NCBI RefSeq assembly: GCF_038443705.2
Contig: NZ_CP151767.2
Span: 2,781,501 to 2,845,500, forward strand
Reading direction: 5' to 3'
From: Yoonia sp. SS1-5
GTDB lineage: Bacteria; Pseudomonadota; Alphaproteobacteria; Rhodobacterales; Rhodobacteraceae
Length of the DNA stretch: 64,000 nucleotides
Shown: positions 28,335 through 37,100 of the stretch, piece after piece
How the letters are laid out: every line of letters begins with the position of its first letter
Position numbering within the stretch: the stretch's first letter is position 1
Notes under the pieces: generated by a model
The model's database searches: none
What the model saw: the letters and a program-made list of their open reading frames with translations, nothing else
Told to the model about the DNA's origin: nothing
Made by a program: the position numbers and the translations under genes

Positions 28335-29255
28335 ATGACAACAGCTTTGATTTCACATGACGATTGCTTGGATCACGTCACCCCGCCCGGGCACCCTGAA
28401 CAGGTGGCCCGTCTGGATGCTGTCTTGGGCGCGCTGGCAGATATGGATCTGCTGCGGGTCAAGGCGCCGCTCGCGGCAGAGGATGATCTGCTGCGCGCCC
28501 ATCCCAAGACCCATATTGATGCGGTGCGCGCCGCTGCCCCGACCGAGGGCTGGCGATCTTTGGATGCCGATACACATATGTCGGCGGGGACGCTGACGGC
28601 AGCCTATCGTGCTGCGGGTGGGGTTGTGCGTGCCGTGGATATGGTGATCGGCGGTGAGGCGGCAAATGCCTTTGCCGCTGTGCGTCCGCCGGGCCATCAT
28701 GCCGAACGCGAAACCGCGATGGGATTTTGCTTTTTCGGCAACGTGGTGATCGGCGCGAAACACGCGCTGGACCATCACGGGCTGGATCGCGTGGCCATCG
28801 TGGATTTTGACGTCCATCACGGCAACGGCACGCAGGATCTGATCGAGGATGATCCGCGTATCCTGTTCTGCTCGACCCATCAGTCACCGCTCTATCCTGG
28901 CACCGGTGCCGCGCATGAGGTTGGGGTGGATAATGTGCTGAACGTACCACTTCCGGGCGGCACGGGGTCAAAAGGGTTTCGCGAGGCGATGGACCGGGTG
29001 GTTTTGCCGCGTGTCGATGCGTTTTCTCCGCAACTTCTGATCATATCAGCAGGGTTTGATGCACATGCAGCTGATCCACTGGCGGGCATGGAACTGACGA
29101 CAGAAGATTTTGGCTGGGTCACCGAACGCCTGTGCGATCTGGCAGACAAACATTGCGCGGGTCGGCTGGTATCAAGCCTTGAAGGTGGCTATGACCTAGA
29201 AGCGCTGGGCGCATCTGCCGCCGCCCATGTGAAGGTATTGAAGGAGCGGGGCTGA
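28335..29255 (+). CDS. histone deacetylase-family amidohydrolase
   Basis: A 306-residue arginase/deacetylase-fold zinc hydrolase, like bacterial acetylpolyamine amidohydrolases and HDAC-like proteins. RPPGHHAERETAMGFCFFGN has the paired active-site histidines, VDFDVHHGNGTQ and SAGFDAHAADPLAG give the zinc ligands, and SLEGGYDLEALG is the terminal motif. The substrate is unknown. The ATG at 28335 was chosen over one at 28260. It is the first gene of an operon with xseB, ispA and dxs, with an ATGA overlap. The 240 bases ahead hold nothing I recognise apart from the expected promoter space. Confidence 0.88.
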   Translation: MTTALISHDDCLDHVTPPGHPEQVARLDAVLGALADMDLLRVKAPLAAEDDLLRAHPKTHIDAVRAAAPTEGWRSLDADTHMSAGTLTAAYRAAGGVVRAVDMVIGGEAANAFAAVRPPGHHAERETAMGFCFFGNVVIGAKHALDHHGLDRVAIVDFDVHHGNGTQDLIEDDPRILFCSTHQSPLYPGTGAAHEVGVDNVLNVPLPGGTGSKGFREAMDRVVLPRVDAFSPQLLIISAGFDAHAADPLAGMELTTEDFGWVTERLCDLADKHCAGRLVSSLEGGYDLEALGASAAAHVKVLKERG

Positions 29256-29488
29256 TGAGCAACGTAGACGAGATGAGCTTTGAAGACGCGATCAAGGAGC
29301 TGGAAACGGTTGTTGGTCAGTTGGAACGCGGCGATGTCGCACTGGATGAAAGCATTGCCCTTTATGAACGCGGTGCCGCCCTGAAGGCCCGGTGTGAGGC
29401 CAAGCTGAAAGAGGCCGAGGAGAAGGTGGCCAAGATCACGTTGGGCGATGGTGGCGAACCCAAGGGCACGGCCCCGCTGGATGACTGA
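29255..29488 (+). CDS. xseB: exodeoxyribonuclease VII small subunit
   Basis: A 77-residue helical protein with the family core MSFEDAIKELETVVGQLERGDVALDESIALYERGAALK. With XseA it forms a single-strand-specific exonuclease. The ATG overlaps the deacetylase stop, and its own stop overlaps the ispA start, so all are tightly coupled. xseA is not in this window. Confidence 0.94.
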   Translation: MSNVDEMSFEDAIKELETVVGQLERGDVALDESIALYERGAALKARCEAKLKEAEEKVAKITLGDGGEPKGTAPLDD

Positions 29489-30383
29489 CCGGCTGCCGCG
29501 CATCGCCGCGCTTGACCGGCGGCCATTGAAAGACGCCTTGTCGCTGGCGGCAAAGGTGGCCGAGGCCCGTATCGGCTTTGCCGTTACGGGGCTGTCGGGA
29601 CCAGTGCCGGATGCGATGAAATATGCGGTGACGGGGGGCAAGTCGCTGCGCGCCTTTCTGGCACTGGAAACAGCGCGTCTGCATGACATCAACCCGGCCG
29701 CAGCGGCCGGTGCCGCAGCAGCAATTGAATGCCTGCACGCCTATTCGCTGGTCCATGATGATCTGCCTTGCATGGATGACGATGATCTGCGGCGCGGCCA
29801 ACCCACCATCCACCGCAAATGGGATGAGGCCACGGCGGTCTTGGCCGGTGATGCGCTGCAGGCGCTTGCCTTCGAGCTTGTGCTGCAGGCCGAATGCGCC
29901 CCACGCGCGCGCCTGAACCTTGCGTTGACTTTGGCGCATGCCGCGGGCGTTCGCGGGATGGTCGGAGGTCAGGCTGCCGATATCGCCGCTGAATCAGCCG
30001 CCCAACCGCTGAATCTGGATGAGATCATCGCGTTGCAGGCCGGCAAGACCGGCGCGCTGATGTCCTGGTCTGCCCTTGTCGGACCGCGCATGGCCGAGGC
30101 AGAGCGTGAGCCGCTGTCCATCTATGGCCGTTGCCTTGGTCTGGCCTTTCAGATCGCCGATGATGTCCTTGATGTCACAGGCGATGCCGCAACAGTCGGC
30201 AAGGCGGTGGGGAAAGACGCAGCCGCCGGCAAGGCCACATTTGTATCGCTATTGGGCCTTGATGGGGCAAAAAGCCGCGCGACTGGCCTGATACAAGAGG
30301 CCTGCGATGCGCTATCCCCTTACGGTGAAAACGCCGAGACGTTAAAGGAGGCCGCGTGCTTTGTGATTGCGCGGACGCATTAG
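29481..30383 (+). CDS. ispA: farnesyl diphosphate synthase (polyprenyl synthetase family)
   Basis: A 300-residue all-helical prenyl synthase that builds farnesyl diphosphate for ubiquinone and undecaprenyl carriers. The first aspartate-rich motif is [20 protein letters not shown] and the second is [22 protein letters not shown] and GGQAADI are further marks. The ATG at 29481 overlaps the xseB stop. The product size and the residues before the first motif fit C15 synthases. The gene sits directly before dxs in an isoprenoid operon. Confidence 0.92.
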   Translation: MTDRLPRIAALDRRPLKDALSLAAKVAEARIGFAVTGLSGPVPDAMKYAVTGGKSLRAFLALETARLHDINPAAAAGAAAAIECLHAYSLVHDDLPCMDDDDLRRGQPTIHRKWDEATAVLAGDALQALAFELVLQAECAPRARLNLALTLAHAAGVRGMVGGQAADIAAESAAQPLNLDEIIALQAGKTGALMSWSALVGPRMAEAEREPLSIYGRCLGLAFQIADDVLDVTGDAATVGKAVGKDAAAGKATFVSLLGLDGAKSRATGLIQEACDALSPYGENAETLKEAACFVIARTH

Positions 30384-30394
30384 GAAGGGTCGAT

Positions 30395-32311
30395 ATGTCA
30401 GACCAACCCCACACCCCCGTTTTGGACCGCGTGACCACGCCGGATGACATGAAATCCATGTCCGACGCGGAATTGCGACAGCTTGCAGATGAATTGCGGG
30501 CCGAAACGATCTCTGCCGTGTCGGTGACGGGCGGCCATCTTGGTGCTGGTCTGGGTGTTGTTGAACTGACCGTCGCGCTGCATGCGGTTTTTGATGCGCC
30601 CAAGGACAAGATCATCTGGGACGTCTCGCATCAGTGTTACCCGCATAAGATCCTGACCGGCCGGCGCGAACGCATCCGCACCTTGCGGATGGAAGGCGGG
30701 CTTAGCGGGTTCACCAAACGGTCGGAAAGCCCCTATGATCCATTTGGTGCCGCCCATTCCAGCACGTCGATCTCTGCCGGTCTGGGATTTGCGGTCGCCC
30801 GCGATCTGGGCGGCGAAGGCGGCGATGCGATTGCCGTGATTGGTGACGGCGCCCTGTCGGCCGGGATGGCCTACGAGGCGATGAACAATGCGGGCCATCT
30901 GAAAAAGCGGCTGATTGTAATCCTGAATGACAATGAGATGTCGATTGCCCCCCCGACCGGCGCGATGTCATCCTATTTGTCACGCCTCTACGCCGAAGAA
31001 CCATTTCAGGAGTTCAAAGCCGCAGCCAAGGGCGCGGTGTCCTTGCTGCCCGAACCGTTCCGCGAAGGGGCCAAGCGGGCCAAGGACATGCTGAAACATA
31101 TGACTGTCGGCGGCACCTTGTTCGAGGAGTTGGGCTTCTCTTATCTAGGTCCAATTGATGGCCATGACATGGACCAATTGCTGTCGGTCCTGCGCACCGT
31201 CAAGGCGCGCGCTGATGGGCCAATCCTGATCCATGCGATCACCAAAAAAGGCAAAGGTTTTGCCCCGGCCGAAGCGGCCAGCGACAAGGGGCATGCCACG
31301 GCAAAGTTTGACGTTGTCACTGGCGAGCAAAAGAAATCACCCAGCAATGCGCCCTCTTATACGTCGGTTTTTGCAAACAGCCTGTTGGACCAGGCTGCAA
31401 AGGACCCCAAGATCTGCGCGGTCACTGCGGCAATGCCCGACGGCACAGGCCTGTCGAAATTCATGGAACGCTATGCCAGCCGCTGCTTTGATGTGGGCAT
31501 CGCCGAACAACATGCAGTGACGTTTGCCGCCGGGCTGGCCGCGGGCGGTATGCGGCCGTTCTGTGCGCTGTATTCAACCTTTCTGCAACGGGGCTATGAT
31601 CAGGTCGTGCATGATGTGGCGATCCAGCGACTTCCGGTGCGGTTTGCAATTGATCGGGCCGGTCTTGTTGGTGCGGATGGCGCGACCCATGCGGGGTCAT
31701 TCGACATCGGGTATTTGGCCAACCTGCCCGGCTTCGTCGTGATGGCCGCCGCCGATGAGGCAGAGCTGGTGCGCATGGTGGCGACAGCCGCTGCACATGA
31801 TGACGGGCCCATCGCGTTTCGTTTTCCGCGCGGTGAAGGCGTCGGTGTTGAGATCCCCGAGGATGCAGTACCCTTGGAAATCGGCAAGGGGCGGATGATC
31901 CGCGAGGGTTCCAAGGTTGCGATTGTGTCTTTTGGCACCCGCCTGCAGGAAGTCATGCGTGCGACAGAGGCGCTCGAGGCAAAAGGGATCAGCCCGACCG
32001 TGGCTGATGCCCGGTTTGCCAAGCCGCTGGATCGGGACCTTATTCTTGGTCTGGCTGGCACACATGATGCGTTGATCTGCGTCGAGGAGGGCGCCGTTGG
32101 CGGCTTTGGCTCGCATGTGGCGCAATTGCTTGCGGATGAAGGTGTCTTTGACCGCGGCCTCAAGTTCCGGTCAATGGTCCTGCCGGATACGTTTATTGAT
32201 CAGGCGGATCCGAAAAGGATGTACACGGTCGCCGGGCTGAACGCCGAACATATTGAGGCCAAGGTGCTTGAGGTACTTGATGTTGGACAGATCGGGGCAA
32301 AAAGAGCCTGA
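30395..32311 (+). CDS. dxs: 1-deoxy-D-xylulose-5-phosphate synthase
   Basis: A 638-residue thiamine-diphosphate enzyme that makes DXP from pyruvate and glyceraldehyde 3-phosphate, the first step of the MEP isoprenoid pathway. The ThDP-binding motif is [20 protein letters not shown], with later [12 protein letters not shown]. The transketolase-like middle domain has [18 protein letters not shown] and the C-terminal domain is complete. The ATG at 30395 follows an AGGAAGG site, 11 bases after ispA. About 200 bases after the stop hold only a short 7-bp inverted repeat (32477-32492). Confidence 0.97.
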   Translation: MSDQPHTPVLDRVTTPDDMKSMSDAELRQLADELRAETISAVSVTGGHLGAGLGVVELTVALHAVFDAPKDKIIWDVSHQCYPHKILTGRRERIRTLRMEGGLSGFTKRSESPYDPFGAAHSSTSISAGLGFAVARDLGGEGGDAIAVIGDGALSAGMAYEAMNNAGHLKKRLIVILNDNEMSIAPPTGAMSSYLSRLYAEEPFQEFKAAAKGAVSLLPEPFREGAKRAKDMLKHMTVGGTLFEELGFSYLGPIDGHDMDQLLSVLRTVKARADGPILIHAITKKGKGFAPAEAASDKGHATAKFDVVTGEQKKSPSNAPSYTSVFANSLLDQAAKDPKICAVTAAMPDGTGLSKFMERYASRCFDVGIAEQHAVTFAAGLAAGGMRPFCALYSTFLQRGYDQVVHDVAIQRLPVRFAIDRAGLVGADGATHAGSFDIGYLANLPGFVVMAAADEAELVRMVATAAAHDDGPIAFRFPRGEGVGVEIPEDAVPLEIGKGRMIREGSKVAIVSFGTRLQEVMRATEALEAKGISPTVADARFAKPLDRDLILGLAGTHDALICVEEGAVGGFGSHVAQLLADEGVFDRGLKFRSMVLPDTFIDQADPKRMYTVAGLNAEHIEAKVLEVLDVGQIGAKRA

Positions 32312-32519
32312 TTTGTCGAGAGTCGCGGACCTTTAACCCGATGCCTCGGATTTGCTGATCCCTGGCAATGGGCCGCGTCACGCAGTATTGGCCCTAACTT
32401 CAAACATCGCTGACCCAGATCAGACCTTCACCTTGATTTAGGCCAACGGAAGCAAGGCGGACGGAGCTGACGTTGACTTCGCATCTGCGAAGGTCTGCAT
32501 CCGCAGAAAACACCGGTAG

Positions 32520-33026
32520 TTAAGCCTCGGGATTACCCCTTAACAATCGTCCCATTACAAAACTGATCAAGCTTCCTATCAAGATCAGGCGAGGTAAAAA
32601 CCAAGGACCCTCCTGAGTTTCAACACGAACGTCCCTTGGATTATCGGGATCGTACTTAATATCCAGCTCGGTTCCGACCGGCAAATTGTAAGAGATCGCC
32701 TTGACGCGAGGGCTCGTAACGTGGACAGTCCCATCTTCGTGTGTCCATCTAAGCGTCAGTTGATAAACCGCATCACCGTCTGACGTTTCGCCCTCCTGCA
32801 CCTCCAAAACTTCGGAAGTCGCAGTGAGTGCGTCTAACTCGAAATGTGCTCTTTGAGCGATCCAAGCCAACCCAATCACGCAACCGGTTATTCCCGCAAA
32901 CATCAGGTTGGCACCCCAGCCTCTTCTCGAAGAGAAGCCCAACCTTTGACCATCTTCAGTCCGATGCAACATGCCTTCCAAGAACGTGACACGTACCAAA
33001 TTCCAAAACCTAGCCAAGATACTCAT
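32520..33026 (-). CDS. DUF3592-like membrane protein
   Basis: A 168-residue protein with two membrane segments (about residues 37-60 and 143-160) around an extracytoplasmic beta-rich domain. The domain pattern, a duplex ending in NLPVGTELDIKYDPDNPRDVRVE, is typical of DUF3592 proteins. Function is unknown. A GGAG site precedes the ATG. It lies between dxs and a lipoprotein gene with no tight neighbours. Confidence 0.65.
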   Translation of the reverse strand: MSILARFWNLVRVTFLEGMLHRTEDGQRLGFSSRRGWGANLMFAGITGCVIGLAWIAQRAHFELDALTATSEVLEVQEGETSDGDAVYQLTLRWTHEDGTVHVTSPRVKAISYNLPVGTELDIKYDPDNPRDVRVETQEGPWFLPRLILIGSLISFVMGRLLRGNPEA

Positions 33027-33286
33027 GGTGTCTCCAATTCCCGAGACCTGACATTAGCTGCGCTGCCGAATTTTGGAAAGTCGGGCTCATTTGACACTTT
33101 CGCCGCGTTTCGCGCGAACGTCAGCTCTCCTATTTTTCGAATTTGGGTCAGTGTTGTGTCGTCAACGTCAAACATATCTGACGTTCAACAGATTTCGTTG
33201 CGATAGCCCTTTCCATCCGGCGCGTCGTGTTGCAATCATAACGTGTCTCGACCGTCCAGAACTCTGATGCGCCAAGGAGCAACCTG

Positions 33287-33907
33287 ATGCAGCAATTCGC
33301 CCCCGTGACAGTATGCCTGATCGGATTGGCCGCTTGTGGATCGGGATCTGGTGGTCCGGACCGGCCAGCGACAATCACCTTGCCCGAAGTTCAGGCGATC
33401 AGGGCTGAAATTCCGGATATACATGCGCTTCCGACGACGGTGGTGGGCGACCTTCCCATTGGCGCTGTCACCTATGAAGGTCAGTTCGTGGCCCGGCTGA
33501 CTGACGCCGAAATTCGCGGCAACATTGCGGGTGACCTGAATGTCACTGTCGATTTTGTCGGTGATGCGGCGAATGGTGCGCTGCAAAATATGAATATTAC
33601 AAGTGAAAGTGACGAACCGATTGAACGGGTTGATGGTGAAATTCTTGTCTCTGGCACGGAAACAGATGGCTCTATCCTGATGACCGGCCAAGGCGAATTG
33701 AGCTTTACAGGTTCCGACGGCGTCGTGGGTACGTCGCTGGTGCCGGACGTCACGGTGACGGGGATCGTCAAGACAGATGCAGCGCCTGGCGACACCATCG
33801 CATTTTTCATAAGCTCGCAAGAGGCCGTCGGCGATTTGGAGTTTGAATTTTCCGGCGGTCAGCCATCCGACGGACGTGGCGGCTTTGCGGATCGCGTTTC
33901 ACCCTAA
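33287..33907 (+). CDS. exported beta-rich lipoprotein, function unknown
   Basis: A 206-residue predicted lipoprotein. The lipobox GLAAC puts the lipidated cysteine at residue 17, followed by a Gly/Ser spacer. The remainder is rich in Thr, Gly, Val and acidic residues with alternating beta-strand character (for example GNIAGDLNVTVDFVGDAANG). The style recalls the small barrel half of transferrin-binding-protein-B-like lipoproteins, but I cannot confirm this. An AAGGAG site lies before the ATG. The next gene is the giant autotransporter, 200 bases away. Confidence 0.7.
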   Translation: MQQFAPVTVCLIGLAACGSGSGGPDRPATITLPEVQAIRAEIPDIHALPTTVVGDLPIGAVTYEGQFVARLTDAEIRGNIAGDLNVTVDFVGDAANGALQNMNITSESDEPIERVDGEILVSGTETDGSILMTGQGELSFTGSDGVVGTSLVPDVTVTGIVKTDAAPGDTIAFFISSQEAVGDLEFEFSGGQPSDGRGGFADRVSP

Positions 33908-34104
33908 GATCGCTTGAACCCCTTGTATTCCCTTGCCGTAACAGCGGCCGGTTCGGCTTGGGCTGAACCATCGCAGACCGGGCCGACATTCTGTGTGCCT
34001 TTTGGGTGACCTGCAGCCTGACATGAGCGGTAAAGGGTTGAATGCTTGCGGCGTAGTTGCAACAAATGGTTGCGAGATCATTCTTATTGCCAAGGTTATT
34101 TCAT

Positions 34105-37100
34105 ATGTCATTTTTGCGTAGTGGTTATGTGCGGCGGGCCCCAAGATCGGGTTTGATGAACACGACTGCAATCTTGTGCGTCTTATCCAGTGTGTTTGTT
34201 GCGATCACACCAGATCTGGCCAATGCTGATACGCTGCAATGGGATCTGGAATTCGGACCCGGCAATAATGGCCCGCAACCGGACCCCGGCACCGGCACAT
34301 TCAGCGGCGTTTGGGAAAATGAAGGGGCTTCGCCGGAGAATGAAAACTGGTTCGACCCGGACGACAACCGGAACGAAGAATTCGAAAACGACAGTGATGA
34401 TGAGGTCTTCTTTGGAGATGCGGCAGCACCGCTGGGCGGAACGCCCGCGACAGTCACTGTTGTCGGCACTGTCGCGCCCGCCGCGATCACCTTTGGTGAG
34501 CCGGGCTATACCATTGAGGGCGGCACCCTTTACGTTGGTGGTGATGCCGGATTTGGAAGTGTCGATACACTCGCGATAGAGGTGGCCTCGGGGAGTGCTG
34601 TCGTCAACTCCGATCTGGTGATCGAGGATGACGTGACGGTGAATGTCGCCGGTGGTGCGGGTGTGTTGACCTTGGGTGGATCCACGACCGGTGCGGATAC
34701 AACCGTGGCCCTGATCACCGTTGGCGGTGGCGGGCTGGTTGTCAGCGGTACGATCAACGACAATGTTACCAATGATGGCGGGACTGTGACGGTTGATGGC
34801 ACGGTCGCAGCTGTGACAGCGTCTGATGGTGATACGATCAATAACGGCCAGATCAACGGGGCAACGGTCGTGGATGGCGCAGGCGCCACCTTTGAAAACA
34901 ACAGTGCCCTGAACGCAACGCTCGAGGTCAGCGCCGGATCCTTTGACAATGAAACCGGCGGTACGGTTGACGGCCTGTCCACCATATCCGGTACAGGTAT
35001 TGTGAACGCCAATGGGGGCGATTTTGCCGGCGGCATCCTGCTGAATGGCGGCACGCTGGAGGTCAACGAAGATACCGCTGACGCGGGTCAGGTGACGAAT
35101 AATGGCGGCACGGTGAATGTCGATCCGACCCGCACCTTGACCACAACCCTTTTCGAACATCAGGGCGGCAATACGAACGTATCCGGCACGATTGCTGGCC
35201 CTGTTGAGGTTGAGGGCGGTGATGCGGCCAACAGCTTTAACAACAATGGTGTTGTTGCGGGTGCCGTGACCGTGACGGATGGCGTGTTCAATAACGGCTC
35301 TGCCGACGGCACCACGCCGGGCGATGTGCAGGGCACGGTTGATGTGGCGGGTGCCGCCGCTGTGTTCAACCACAATGCCGGTAGCAATATCACCGACACG
35401 CTGACGATTGGTGCGGGCGATGCTGGCGGTACGGTTGAGGCAAATGGCGGCACATTTGGCGGTGATATCATCGTTGAATCAGGCGCATTCAACGTCAATG
35501 CAGATCTTGACACTGTCGCCACCGGTAGCGCGCTTGATAACCGGGGTGGCGATGTGGTGGTCGGCGAAGGCGTCACCCTGACTACTGATCTGACCCAGTC
35601 GGGCGGACGCACAATCATTTCCGGCACAACACCCGCCAACCGGGGAACAATCATTGATGCGGATGGCTTTGATGTCACCGCGGGCGAGGTTCTCAACTCT
35701 GGCCAGATGACAGGTGCGGTGAATGTCAGCGGTGCCGGCAGCGTCACCAACGAAGCCAACGGGCTGATTGATGATCTGGTGACGGTCGAGGATGACGGCA
35801 CCCTGAATGCGGCCGGTGGTACATTCACCACCGGCATTGATGCCCAGGGCGGCAATATCAATATCACGGCCGACAGTACCTTCACCACGTTTGATCTTGA
35901 TAACCAGGGGGCGACTGTCGATATCGCTTCGGGCGTTGAACTGACCGATGATGTGACAAACACAAGTGGTGATATGTCATCATCCGGCCTGATCACCGGT
36001 ACGCTGGATATTGATGGCGGCAGCTTCACCCAGAACGCGGATAGTGGCCCGACCGATGGCGTCAGTGGTGATGTGACCGTTGCGGGCGGCATCATGAATG
36101 CCGAAGGCGGCACCTTTGCCAGCGGTATTGATGTGGCTCCGGGGGGCACGTTGAATGTCGGTGACGGCGTTGCAGGCGATGCGGATGTCACAGCTGATGT
36201 CGTCAATACGGGCGGCGCCGTGAATATCCTGACCGACGGGCAGTTGACCGGCGGTATAGAGAACAGCGCGGGCGACACGGATATTGCGGATGGGGGTGTG
36301 CTGTCGGGCGGTGTCGTGCTGACTGGCCCCGATGCAAGCAGTAGCCTGACCGTCGCGGGCGTGATCGCGGACGGACCAGCCGGAGGTACAGACGTTGTTG
36401 ATCAACAGGGCGGGACGCTGACCCTTGATGGCGAAAATGCCGACATTCAGATCGCGGTTGACCAGACCGGCGGGGCCATTGTGGCCAATGAGGGGGCATT
36501 CTCGGGCGGTGTCACAGGGACGTCCGGCAGCATTGATATCAACGGTGATGTCAGCGGTGATGTCAGCGTCGAAGGCTCTGCATTCGCGATCAACACAGGC
36601 GGGAACCTGACGGGCAATGTGACCATGACAACGGGTGCGACCATTGCCGGCACAAACGATGGCACCTTGACCGGCACCCTGTTTGCCGATGTGGGTACCT
36701 TTGAAAACAACGGGGCCATTCCCGGCCCCACCGGCGGTGGCAACGCGATTGAAATCAACGGCGGCGTTGTGAACAACAACACCGGCGGCACTGTCGACGG
36801 TGCGACAGTTCTGCGCGACGGGACGCTGAATGCCAATGGCGGTGACTTTGCAGGCGGCATTACGGTGCAGCAGGTCGGCCCCGCTGTCAGTGCGCTGAAC
36901 GTTAATGATGACCTGGCCGGTGACATCACCAATGGTGGCCTCGCCCCTGCGGTCCCCGGTGGGACCGTGACCATTAACGCCGGGAATGCCGTCGATGGCA
37001 CCGTCACAAACAATGCGGGTTCCACAATTGTCAGTGGGCGCGTTGACGACGTTCTGAATGTGGCAGGTGGAACAGTAACCACCAACGCAGGCAGCGCGGT

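Noticed and set aside
33950..33969. GGTTCGGC/GCTGAACC inverted repeat after the lipoprotein gene as a terminator
   Set aside because: Eight pairs with one wobble and no T run. Too weak to list as a terminator.
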